16,469 bases of DNA from the NCBI RefSeq assembly GCF_910585425.1, contig NZ_CAJUCP010000090.1, positions 1 to 16,469 on the forward strand, written 5' to 3'. Below the pieces are notes generated by a model. The model saw only the letters and a list, made by a program, of their open reading frames with translations, ran no database searches and was not told the origin of the DNA. The translations under genes and the position numbers were made by a program. Shown here piece after piece: positions 1 through 6,725 of this stretch. The stretch is from an uncultured Acetatifactor sp. (GTDB lineage Bacteria > Bacillota > Clostridia > Lachnospirales > Lachnospiraceae). How positions within the stretch are numbered: position 1 is the stretch's first letter; each line of letters opens with the position of its first letter.

Positions 1-47
1 ATTTTGATTATATCTCATTAGCCACTCCCGTTACAACTTTAGTATAG

Positions 48-335
48 CACTTCAATGGGGGATGGGGCATAGACCAGGGGCATTATTTCACCAAACGGTT
101 GTCCGGCCAGTATCCCAGGGAGATAGTGGAGCTGTACTGGAGAGAGACGGCGTCCTATGTGAAGCTGGGAAAGGAGACGAACTATGCCCGGGCGGTGGGC
201 GTGCTGAAAGAGATTCGCCAGATTATGAAGAGCAATCGGTGGACAGACGAATGGAAGACCAGGTACCAGGCGTTTCTGGAGGAACACCGCAGAAAGAAGC
301 TGCTGCTGAGACTGTTGGAGGGGGTCAAGGCATAG
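48..335 (+). pseudogene. C-terminal fragment of a SWIM-type zinc-finger family protein
   Basis: The frame is open from just after a TAG at 45-47 to the stop at 333-335. It has no convincing start or ribosome binding site, so it is a 5'-truncated remnant of about 95 residues. The peptide is highly charged and helical, with a readable YFTKRLSGQYPREIVELYW stretch and an end reading EEHRRKKLLLRLLEG. The same ending recurs at 16095-16154, which shows that a gene family has more than one piece in this window. From memory these sequences match the C-terminal region of a multi-copy SWIM zinc-finger protein family of Lachnospiraceae; the zinc finger itself is not present here, so the name is tentative. 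An internal ATG at 99 could start a 78-residue peptide, but no ribosome binding site supports it. Probably non-functional. Confidence 0.5.
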
Positions 336-398
336 GTTTGGACTGCCCCAAGCTGTAGACAAAGAGTCTTCTCCATTCTGCGCTTAGGTGGATTTGGA
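276..398 (+). repeat. 123-bp direct repeat, copy A (3' end of SWIM-type gene plus downstream tail)
   Basis: This block covers the last 19 codons of the preceding fragment, its TAG stop and about 63 bp of noncoding tail. It recurs at 16095-16217 with the same length, no gaps and about a dozen mismatches by eye. The noncoding tail, which starts GGTTTGGACTGCCCC, is better conserved than the coding part. Similarity ends sharply at 398 and 16217. Confidence 0.85.
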
Positions 399-511
399 TA
401 ACTCTGTCTCAGATATTATGAAAGTAAGATTCGGCCAGATTCGCTGCCAGAGGATGCCATGAATTAATGAGAAAGACAGATGATAAATAGATAGTACACA
501 GGAGAATCCCC

Positions 512-1399
512 ATGAACCAAATTATCCACTCCCCCATAAAAACCCTGAAAAATCTCACCTACACAATCCTGATTATCTCTATCCTGACCCTCATCCTCGA
601 TCCATCCGTCCTTCTATACCTGTTCTTTTTCGATGCCATCTGGTTTGCCCTCTTCCTGTCCTACGGGAACCGTAAGAACAGGTTCTGGCTCATGAACAGC
701 CTGACGATTGCGCTGGGAAGCGCCATTGCCTTCATCCTGATCAAGCTCCTCACAGGCTGTCGCGTCAGGTCTATGACCCTCCCGGAAATATCCTTATTGT
801 CCCTGGGAGCCCTGGAAGTCCTGATCGCCGCCGGACTATGTAGTAAGAAGGCCAAGGAACCCTGCCGTCTCACCGGACAGCCCCAATTATACGAAGAACG
901 TAAGCATGACATGGAGAGAATCCGGCAGTACATACAGGAGTTCGAAATCCTGGGCATCAACGCTGGGTGGGGGATGGGGAAATCTTTCCTGATGGAGCAT
1001 CTGAAAGAGGATTCCCTGTTGCGGGAGCAATTTGCAGTCATCCAGATTGACCTGCTTTCCTGTGACTTGGATGCAGTGGAGCTGATTCTCGTGGAAGAGC
1101 TGGAGAAGCTGTTCCGTCAGGAACGCGTCTATCCGGAGCATTCCCGCCAGCTGAAGAATCTGCTGGGGAAGAATGAGTGGATCAGTCTGCTGGGGGAGCT
1201 GGTGGTGGGCAGCGACACAGGCCTTTCGGCTTCCTTTGAAGGCTTTGGCCGGGAACTGGATAAGCTGAATCGGAAGGTCTTGCTTATTTTCGAAGATATT
1301 GACCGGATTTTCCAGCAGGACACCATACAGAAGATATTCGCCATCTCTGAGAAGATATCCTGTGAAAACCTCCATGTGGTGTTTCAATACGACAGCTGA
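512..1399 (+). CDS. KAP-family P-loop NTPase, N-terminal half (ends at a premature TGA)
   Basis: The 295-residue product starts at ATG 512 with an AGGAG box at 500-504. Residues about 14-108 hold three to four hydrophobic membrane segments. A Walker A motif follows at 152-158 (GWGMGKS), and a Walker B motif at 256-265 (VLLIFEDIDR). This order and the D-I-D-R ending of Walker B are typical of KAP NTPases, which are membrane-tethered P-loop proteins; some sit in defence or plasmid loci. The frame stops at TGA 1397-1399 right after FQYDS, then continues in the same frame to 2953. Together the two halves would form a protein of about 813 residues, a sensible KAP size. The TGA is one transition from CGA (Arg). 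It is likely a nonsense mutation, less likely a sequencing error or readthrough. The gene stands alone with no partner nearby. Confidence 0.75.
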   Translation: MNQIIHSPIKTLKNLTYTILIISILTLILDPSVLLYLFFFDAIWFALFLSYGNRKNRFWLMNSLTIALGSAIAFILIKLLTGCRVRSMTLPEISLLSLGALEVLIAAGLCSKKAKEPCRLTGQPQLYEERKHDMERIRQYIQEFEILGINAGWGMGKSFLMEHLKEDSLLREQFAVIQIDLLSCDLDAVELILVEELEKLFRQERVYPEHSRQLKNLLGKNEWISLLGELVVGSDTGLSASFEGFGRELDKLNRKVLLIFEDIDRIFQQDTIQKIFAISEKISCENLHVVFQYDS

Positions 1400-2953
1400 G
1401 TGCTGACAGAAAAGGGCTTTGACCGGGACTATCTGGAAAAATATATTCCCTATACGGTGAACCTGACGGAGATTTCCTATGAAAAGATAGTGGAATATCA
1501 ATGGGAAGACTTGAAGATGGCAGAGACGCCCCTGGAGCGGGATGAAGTGTCCGGGATAGGTGTTGTAGTACCGGGACAGTTCAAAGCGGCACGTATTTTG
1601 GGAATCGATATGGATTTCCGGATGGACTTCCGGGGAACCGCTTCCATTCGCAAAGTCCGGATTTTCCTGTCGGAGCTGAAGGAGATCCTGCTTTCCAACG
1701 AGGAATTGTCCAGAAAGGAAAATGTGAAGACAGTCATGTATGTGGTCATGATGAAGCACTTTTTCCATTCTTATTATGAGATGCTGTGCATAGGCGAGAG
1801 CCCTCTGGAGAGCCTGAAGCTTGTGTTGAATGAACAGGAATATACCCTGTCAGAGATTTTGGCCAAATTCCGAAAGCCCCAGCAGGAGAGCCAGGAGGAA
1901 AGGGAACAGAGAATCCTGCATTTCCGCGAGCTGCTGGAAAGGACAGAGAACCGTGAGGTATGGACGCTTCTGTTGCTGTTGGATTATGAGCTGCAAGTGG
2001 GACAGGTAGAGCGGCAGTGGGAGGAGATTGTTACAGAGCCCATACATAGTCTGAAAAGGAAGGAAAAGAATGAGAAAATAGACCGAATTGTCTGGAACGT
2101 CTTGGCCAACGGCACCTCCGAGCTGACGAATATGGAGAATGCCGTCAGGGAACTGTGGCAGAATGTCCTGCAGAAGACGGGGGCAGCCAGGGAGCAGGCG
2201 TGGAAGAAATACTTGGATGATATGAACCATGGGAGATTTGGGAAGGGCAATAAAACGGTTTTTCGAGTTGGAATAAACGGATTTCTGGCGCTCTTTCAAG
2301 CCATGGGAATTGTCGGAGCCAGCGGGGAGCAGTGGGAAGCGTTCCTTGATTTCTACTTTTCCCGGTATCAGAAGGAAACGGAGCATCCGGCAATCTCCCG
2401 GGATTTGATTGCCGGATGCAATTACTGTGACTTGTACGATAGACTTGTCTTTTTCCGGGTCGTCCGTTTCGTGAATGGCCTTGAGGTTTCAGGGAACCTG
2501 AACGGGACGAAGAGCTATCAGCTGTTTTTCAAAAACTATATGGGAGCCATTCCCATGCTGGGGTATTGCCGGCGGATGGAGTATTGGATGTTTGAGCTGC
2601 CGGGGAAGATGGAACAGAACCTGGAGATGGCAGAGAGCCTGATGGAGCAGTTGAAAGCAGAGCTGGAGAGACTGCGGGATGAGCAGGAGCTGCCATATGT
2701 AAAAGAGGAGTATGAAGACCTTGTCCGGTTCGTGGAGAAGAATCAAGAGCTGATTCAATGCGAATCCCCATGGTCAAGGGATGATGCTTTTCGGTCTTCG
2801 GATTTCCACAGCCGATGGCACCATCAGGAAGAGGTAGACAGGCTCAGGAAACTGAGGAAAGAGCAGCCGGACAGGTTCCAGGCGGAACTGGAAAAGAGCT
2901 ACCGGGAGGGGAAGCTCTATCTACCGGAGCTGCGGGCCGTTCTAAAGGAGTGA
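1400..2953 (+). CDS. KAP-family P-loop NTPase, C-terminal half (downstream of the in-frame TGA)
   Basis: This frame is continuous with 512-1399 and opens at GTG directly after the TGA. There is no ribosome binding site in front of it, so independent translation is doubtful beyond weak reinitiation. The opening residues LTEKGFDRDYLEKYIPYTVNL read like the stretch that follows Walker B in KAP proteins, where the NTPase domain passes from a Q-Y-D strand into an F-x-x-x-Y-L-x-K-Y segment. The remaining 450 or so residues are charged and mostly helical, with no catalytic motif that I recognise, and probably serve as a sensor or partner-binding region. The frame ends at TGA 2951-2953, so TGA is used here as an ordinary stop. 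The absence of other disruptions over 1.5 kb suggests that the break is recent or artefactual. Confidence 0.7.
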   Translation: MLTEKGFDRDYLEKYIPYTVNLTEISYEKIVEYQWEDLKMAETPLERDEVSGIGVVVPGQFKAARILGIDMDFRMDFRGTASIRKVRIFLSELKEILLSNEELSRKENVKTVMYVVMMKHFFHSYYEMLCIGESPLESLKLVLNEQEYTLSEILAKFRKPQQESQEEREQRILHFRELLERTENREVWTLLLLLDYELQVGQVERQWEEIVTEPIHSLKRKEKNEKIDRIVWNVLANGTSELTNMENAVRELWQNVLQKTGAAREQAWKKYLDDMNHGRFGKGNKTVFRVGINGFLALFQAMGIVGASGEQWEAFLDFYFSRYQKETEHPAISRDLIAGCNYCDLYDRLVFFRVVRFVNGLEVSGNLNGTKSYQLFFKNYMGAIPMLGYCRRMEYWMFELPGKMEQNLEMAESLMEQLKAELERLRDEQELPYVKEEYEDLVRFVEKNQELIQCESPWSRDDAFRSSDFHSRWHHQEEVDRLRKLRKEQPDRFQAELEKSYREGKLYLPELRAVLKE

Positions 2954-2954
2954 G

Positions 2955-2978
2955 AAAAGGGCTCATGCCGGCCTTTTT
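2955..2978 (+). terminator. Possible intrinsic terminator after the KAP gene
   Basis: AAAAGGGC at 2955-2962 can pair with GCCTTTTT at 2971-2978 around an 8-nt loop. There is one G-T pair, and the T-run forms part of the 3' arm. It starts two bases after the KAP stop codon, the expected place for a terminator. The stem is A-T rich and only moderately stable. Confidence 0.5.
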
Positions 2979-2995
2979 GGGAGGCGAATTCGGCG

Positions 2996-3211
2996 ATGTC
3001 AAAGAGGCCAGGCACTTCAAAAATTCCCTGGGACGAAAACCAGACCAGCTTCCACGGCCGGGCGGCAGAGATTTTAGGAATCAGAAAATCTGAATGAATC
3101 GACATTTATGACGAATTAGGTTATTCCTATTTAGACAAAACAATAGATGAGCTTGATTCAGAACTGGAAGCTTTCAGACAGCTACGGCATGGAGATTCCG
3201 GGAGCAGATAA
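2996..3211 (+). pseudogene. Small unknown gene with one in-frame TGA
   Basis: A reading frame runs from ATG 2996, with a GGGAGG box at 2979-2984, to TAA 3209-3211. It is broken only by TGA at 3095-3097. The first part gives 33 residues (start MSKRPGTSKIPWDENQ); the second gives a helical stretch containing YDELGYSYLDKTIDELDSE. I do not recognise the family. The composition looks genuinely coding rather than random, so I read it as a recently broken small gene downstream of the KAP terminator. It covers most of the 2954-3268 gap; the rest of that gap shows nothing else. Confidence 0.3.
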
Positions 3212-3268
3212 AAGTACGAAAGAAAGAAGATTCCCCACAGCCACACCATTCAACAACACCAGTCTTTT

Positions 3269-3478
3269 TCAGCCCTCTTTATCCGGAATAAACTCTAAAA
3301 CATCATTCGGTTTACACCCAAGGATATTGCAAAGCCGTTCCAACGTATAGACAGTAATTCCCCTGTTGTGTTTCAGATTGTTTATCGTTCTGGGATTAAT
3401 CCCATGCTGTTCTATAAGCGTATAAGTAGAAATCCCCTGCTTCTCCATAGTCGTCCATAGCGGCTTATAACTGACCAT
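3269..3478 (-). CDS. Short XRE (Cro/C1-type) helix-turn-helix regulator
   Basis: This 69-residue protein consists of little more than one Cro/C1-type HTH domain. Helix 2 and the recognition helix lie around residues 18-37 (STYTLIEQHGINPRTINNLK), followed by ITVYTLERLCNILGC and a short acidic tail. Such minimal XRE regulators are common in Clostridia and usually bind short operators near their own or a neighbouring promoter. On the minus strand the ATG is preceded by a strong AGGTGAGG box (plus-strand CCTCACCT at 3482-3489). It is divergent from the DUF6809-like gene at 3782 and could regulate it or itself; the AT-rich stretch at 3500-3600 holds repeats that could serve as operator. The target is unknown. 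Confidence 0.85.
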   Translation of the reverse strand: MVSYKPLWTTMEKQGISTYTLIEQHGINPRTINNLKHNRGITVYTLERLCNILGCKPNDVLEFIPDKEG

Positions 3479-3781
3479 TCCCTCACCTCTTCAAAAAATA
3501 TTATGAGATGCAAAGTTTTGCTTGCATATACTTACAAATGTAACTATACTTATATATTGCCAGGTTACATATAGAGGAATAATCATTCCTGGCAATACAA
3601 GCCCTTGCATCATGACAGAATATCCGCCAAACAAGAGACTATCCCAGATCATAGGCAGATAAAGAACATCATGCATCAGCAGCAAAAAATGAGGTCGCTA
3701 AATTAGAGTATAAATCGACCTGCCACCATGGCTTGAAAGACTATATGGTCTAAAGCAAGATAAAACGAAAGGAATGATTAA
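3479..3781. other. AT-rich divergent intergenic region
   Basis: No convincing gene lies here. The region separates the minus-strand XRE gene from the plus-strand DUF6809-like gene. It holds two ATACTTA direct repeats on the plus strand (about 3527-3552), an inverted repeat at 3557-3595, and the AAAGGA ribosome binding site at 3768-3773 used by the next gene. A promoter for the XRE gene probably lies here, but no single hexamer pair stands out. Confidence 0.5.
3557..3595. repeat. Overlapping inverted repeats upstream of the XRE gene
   Basis: TTGCCAGG (3557-3564) is exactly mirrored by CCTGGCAA (3588-3595). A second perfect hairpin, AGGAAT (3575-3580) with ATTCCT (3585-3590) around AATC, shares bases with the outer 3' arm, so the two folds exclude each other in part. 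It could be an operator pair or a small RNA switch in the XRE leader. Confidence 0.55.
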
Positions 3782-4048
3782 GTGGAAAAAGATGTCCTGG
3801 AACTCATAACACAGGCGCTTACAGAAGGCAGGATAACCGAAAAAGTCCATCAGAACGAGGAATATAATAAAGCAAAAGAAGAAGAGACCAGAACATATGA
3901 CCTGTTGACAAAAGACCTGACAGAAGACCAGAAACAGCGGCTTGATGACTATATAGACAGCATGACATGGAGCGCGGCAATATGGGAAAAATTGGCTTAT
4001 CAGCAAGGCATGAAAGATTTCCTCTCTCTCCTAATATCCTTATCATAA
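3782..4048 (+). CDS. DUF6809-like small helical protein
   Basis: An 88-residue protein starting at GTG 3782, with AAAGGA eight bases upstream. It is charged and helical, with an LTKDLTEDQKQRLDDYID core and an AYQQGMKDF end. This resembles the small DUF6809 family of Clostridia, which has no known function; the match is from memory. Residues after MKDF are suspect, because from about 4030 the DNA matches the end of the 14825-15415 gene, so the tail LSLLISLS probably comes from a fusion junction. A decayed relative lies at 6695-6903 and shares runs such as AAAGTCCA and ATATGACCTG. The gene sits directly before leader module copy 1. Confidence 0.6.
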   Translation: MEKDVLELITQALTEGRITEKVHQNEEYNKAKEEETRTYDLLTKDLTEDQKQRLDDYIDSMTWSAAIWEKLAYQQGMKDFLSLLISLS

Positions 4049-4119
4049 TACCATCCAAGACAACCCCAGCCCATTCCCCCAAGATGGCACCACCCAAAGA
4101 AGAATGGACAGGGTAGGCA

Positions 4120-4179
4120 ATGGCAAAATATGTTGACGCAAACAAGAAAATAAGCTATGATGTAGAAGTAGAAAAATGA
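4120..4179 (+). CDS. Possible 19-residue leader ORF in module copy 1
   Basis: ATG 4120 opens a 19-codon frame (MAKYVDANKKISYDVEVEK) ending at TGA 4177-4179. In copy 2 the same frame reads KYVDAKRKISYDVEVE and runs on through TDDSGIF, but has ATT instead of ATG. Three of the five base differences in this stretch are synonymous, which hints at past coding constraint. The ribosome binding site is weak. It could be a leader peptide or the relic of a longer gene's N-terminus. Confidence 0.25.
   Translation: MAKYVDANKKISYDVEVEK
4133..4161 (+). promoter_or_regulatory. Sigma-A-type promoter P1, module copy 1
   Basis: TTGACG at 4133-4138 and TATGAT at 4156-4161 are separated by exactly 17 bp. Both hexamers and the spacing are identical in module copy 2 (15422-15450). 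The same bases can be read as a short coding frame, so part of the conservation may not be due to promoter function. Confidence 0.6.
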
Positions 4180-4227
4180 CGACATCCATATCTTTTAGAG
4201 TAACATTTTATAAAAGTGACATATAAA

Positions 4228-4257
4228 GTGACATAAATATTGGCATATAAATATAAT
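4228..4257 (+). promoter_or_regulatory. Possible promoter P2, module copy 1
   Basis: GTGACA at 4228-4233 and TATAAT at 4252-4257 are 18 bp apart. The TATAAT is conserved in copy 2 (15509-15514), but its -35 partner is not. A start about seven bases downstream would place the 5' end of the RNA at the first hairpin (4264). Two GTGACATA direct repeats lie just upstream. Confidence 0.4.
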
Positions 4258-4263
4258 AACAAA

Positions 4264-4360
4264 AGAGGCGGCAAGAAGATAAGACCTCTCAGCATAAGCG
4301 GAACATAGTCTGTGGTGAACTTGACGACAGCCCATTACTCATCGCAGTCTATTTTCTATA
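4264..4360 (+). ncRNA. Conserved two-hairpin leader RNA, copy 1
   Basis: Hairpin 1 pairs AGAGG (4264-4268) with CCTCT (4285-4289). Hairpin 2 pairs AGTCTGTGGTGA (4307-4318) with TCATCGCAGTCT (4339-4350), with one U-U mismatch and two G-U pairs, and is followed by ATTTTCTA. Both stems are kept in copy 2, although several paired bases differ. The loop keeps CTTGACGACAG and ATTACTC in both copies. It matches no riboswitch class that I know. Hairpin 2 plus its short T-run could act as an attenuator for the helicase gene. Confidence 0.5.
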
Positions 4361-4406
4361 GGAAACCCAATAAGCTTTTTCGACACAATATACACCGCCT
4401 TCCGAT

Positions 4407-6557
4407 ATGCAGAAATCCCCTACCATAAAAGCAGAAACCGCAATCACAAAAATACAAGCCCGAAAACCGCAATATCACCTACCTAAACCCAATGAATCCC
4501 CACCAAAGACAGCTACAACATACATTCCGAGCGCCGAAAAAAATACGAAAGAGAGCGAATCCCCCATGCCCACGCCCCCCAACATCCCCCTGTCCCCCGA
4601 GCAGCAGACCTTCATAGAACATGCGCTACAGGGAAGAAATATCCTCGTGGACGCCTGCATCGGAAGCGGAAAGACCACCGCAATCCAAAACCTGTGCAAT
4701 AAGCTGCCGGACACGAAAAAGGTCTTATACCTGACCTACAATAAACTCCTGAAACTGGACGCAAAATCCAAAATCAGGAAAAGAAACGTCACAGTGACAA
4801 ACTACCACGGATTTGCCTACATAACGCTAAAAAGAAACAACATATCCGCAGGAATATCCGACCTCATACAGACCTTCATCCGACAGAAACCGCCCATCGA
4901 AAAATACGATATCCTGATAATGGATGAATATCAGGACGTAGAACAGGAACTGGCAGGGCTGCTGAAGCTGATAAAAGAGAGCAATCCCGCTATGCAGATC
5001 ATCGCAGTGGGCGACATGGAACAGAAGATATACGATAAGACCACCCTAAATGTGGAATCCTTCATGAAAGAATTCCTGGAAGAACATCTGAAACTGCGGT
5101 TTACCCAGTGCTTCCGCCTGTCCCATGCCCTGGCAGCAATGCTCGGAAGGGTGTGGAAAAAAGAAATAAGGGGAGTGAACCCACAATGCACAGTGGAAGA
5201 AATGCCGCAAAAAGATATCCTGGCGTTTTTGGCAGGCCAGGCTCCCGGGGATATCCTATGCCTGGGGGCAAGGACAGGCGCCATGGCCGACACATTAAAT
5301 CTCCTGGAAGAAACATATCCGCAGAAATTCAACAAAAAGACAGTGTACGCCACCATATCCGATAACGATTCCGTGGGAAAGACAGAGCCGAAAGAAGATT
5401 CCGCAATCTTTACCACCTACGACAGCAGCAAAGGTCTGGAAAGGAAAATCTGCGTCGTCTTTGACTTTACGGAAAGCTATTGGGGCGTAAGGATATCAAA
5501 ACCACAGCAATCCTATCTGGTTCTGCGGAATATCTTCTGCGTCGCCGCCAGCAGAGGGAAAAACCATATCATTTTCGTAAAATCCGATGAGGCAATGCTG
5601 TCCGAAAAAACGCTCTCAACATTTCTGGAAACCAACCATAAATTCGAGGATGTGGACATAAGCGAAATGTTCGACTTCAAATACAAAGAAGATGTGGAGA
5701 AGTGCTTCGCACAGCTAAAGACCAGACAGCTTGTACCCACAGACCCTTCGCCCATCCAGATAAAGAGCGCAGATGATCTGATAGATTTATCGCCCTGTAT
5801 CGGAATATACCAGGAGGCAGTTTATTTTGACAACTACGAAATAGATGCGGCCATAAAGCTAAAGATGCTGCTGAATCCGGAATACCACGCACTGTATACA
5901 AAAGAGATACAGAACAGTTCCCTGGATCGGAAAATCTTATTTCTGGTTTCCCTCGAGACAAAGCAGAAGAGATACCGCACACAGGTGTCCACGCCCTTTG
6001 TGGATAAAGAACAGAGCGCCCTCATAAAAGCCCGGCTGAAGACGCGGTTGAACAGAGAGGAAGCGGCACAGGTGGCGTGCCAGATTGACTTTTATGAGCA
6101 GGGCAATGAAAATGTCCGATTTTCGGCGAAGGGATTTGCCGATGTGGTCAAGGACGACATGGTATACGAATTAAAATTCGTATCCGCATTGACCCACGAA
6201 CATTTCCTCCAGTGCGCCAGCTATCTGGTTGCAATGAACCTGCAAAAAGGGATTCTGTGGAACACCAGGGACAATACATCCTATGAGATAGAAGTGCCAG
6301 ACAGAAAGGCATTTCTGGATGCCGTCACAAGGACGGTCACCAAAGGAATGATAGAAAGCTATGCCGAACCGGATTTAAGCGGGAACAGAAGGGAGCAGCC
6401 AGGCCATGAGGGAAACGAATATGATAACGCCCTCATCCCGCCCAGCGAACCCCCGGTCAAGGGACAGGACAAAAGAGACATGCCTGTCACCCAGGATACT
6501 GCGGGAAAGCCCAGGAAGAAAAAGGGGATGCTGGCTAAGATTTTTGGAAGAAGATAA
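4407..6557 (+). CDS. SF1 (UvrD/Rep-like) helicase fused to a C-terminal PD-(D/E)XK nuclease
   Basis: A 716-residue protein. Residues 1-60 are a Pro/Lys/Thr-rich linker. The helicase core then shows Walker A at 83-90 (ACIGSGKT), a DEYQD box at 173-177 in place of the classic DExx, a motif V-like TTYDSSKG and a motif VI-like VAASRGK. The C-terminal part carries a RecB/Cas4-type nuclease signature: D579 in GFAD, E588 and K590 in YELK, and Q602 with Y606 in QCASY. The tail is basic (GKPRKKKGMLAKIFGRR). This predicts an ATP-driven helicase-nuclease acting on DNA ends. It is downstream of leader module copy 1 and may be regulated by it. No good ribosome binding site precedes ATG 4407; ATG 4566 (residue 54) is an alternative that keeps the whole helicase core. 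Its partner, if any, is unknown. Confidence 0.85.
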   Translation: MQKSPTIKAETAITKIQARKPQYHLPKPNESPPKTATTYIPSAEKNTKESESPMPTPPNIPLSPEQQTFIEHALQGRNILVDACIGSGKTTAIQNLCNKLPDTKKVLYLTYNKLLKLDAKSKIRKRNVTVTNYHGFAYITLKRNNISAGISDLIQTFIRQKPPIEKYDILIMDEYQDVEQELAGLLKLIKESNPAMQIIAVGDMEQKIYDKTTLNVESFMKEFLEEHLKLRFTQCFRLSHALAAMLGRVWKKEIRGVNPQCTVEEMPQKDILAFLAGQAPGDILCLGARTGAMADTLNLLEETYPQKFNKKTVYATISDNDSVGKTEPKEDSAIFTTYDSSKGLERKICVVFDFTESYWGVRISKPQQSYLVLRNIFCVAASRGKNHIIFVKSDEAMLSEKTLSTFLETNHKFEDVDISEMFDFKYKEDVEKCFAQLKTRQLVPTDPSPIQIKSADDLIDLSPCIGIYQEAVYFDNYEIDAAIKLKMLLNPEYHALYTKEIQNSSLDRKILFLVSLETKQKRYRTQVSTPFVDKEQSALIKARLKTRLNREEAAQVACQIDFYEQGNENVRFSAKGFADVVKDDMVYELKFVSALTHEHFLQCASYLVAMNLQKGILWNTRDNTSYEIEVPDRKAFLDAVTRTVTKGMIESYAEPDLSGNRREQPGHEGNEYDNALIPPSEPPVKGQDKRDMPVTQDTAGKPRKKKGMLAKIFGRR

Positions 6558-6602
6558 GAGTGATGGCCATAATGTAAATGAATGTGTATGGCGCTACGCT
6601 AT

Positions 6603-6725
6603 GCCTTAGACGATTTGGCGTTTGTCCCGGAAGCCGGAGAACAGGTTTTGGCGTTGGCATGACGCCTGCCCGACTTCCAGGTCTCGATTCGGGCATGGGA
6701 AAAAGTGGGTATAAAGAACACATAG
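6603..6725 (+). pseudogene. Unidentified coding remnant with one in-frame TGA
   Basis: The frame reads ALDDLAFVPEAGEQVLALA, then TGA at 6660-6662, then RLPDFQVSIRAWEKVG, up to TAG 6723-6725. The residue make-up looks like real protein, but there is no start codon and I do not recognise the family. It is probably a fragment left after rearrangement behind the helicase gene. Confidence 0.25.

Larger units (their letters stand above)
4030..4380 (+). repeat. Duplicated leader module, copy 1 (upstream of helicase gene)
   Basis: This block aligns with 15307-15638. The best-conserved core is 4111-4380. The left part (4030-4110) is a decayed version of the 3' end of the 14825-15415 gene: the shared AATATC, TCATA, CCAT and CAAGA words occur in the same order. 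The core carries TTGACG and TATGAT hexamers, a TATAAT, two hairpins and a conserved ATAAG plus T-run end. Copy 1 is about 25 bp longer in its AT-rich middle. The block fills the gap between the DUF6809-like gene and the helicase. Confidence 0.8.

Noticed and set aside
1397..1399. TGA read as selenocysteine or tryptophan in the KAP gene
   Set aside because: No SECIS-like hairpin follows, the position is not a redox motif, and several genes here stop at TGA.
887..1768. A 293-codon open frame on the minus strand opposite the KAP gene
   Set aside because: It is the antisense shadow of a gene with clear Walker motifs; its peptide is Leu/His/Gln-rich with no domain pattern and no ribosome binding site.
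3147..3350. A 67-codon plus-strand frame
   Set aside because: It overlaps the well-supported XRE gene on the opposite strand and has no ribosome binding site or protein-like pattern; the frame at 2996-3211 explains the left part better.
4133..4161. Certainty that the conserved P1 hexamers are a promoter
   Set aside because: The same bases encode KYVDA...KISYDVEVE in both copies with mostly synonymous changes, so part of the conservation may be coding; kept only at moderate confidence.
4264..4360. Retron msr/msd RNA
   Set aside because: No reverse transcriptase gene is present anywhere in the window, and the two-hairpin layout lacks the typical long msd stem.
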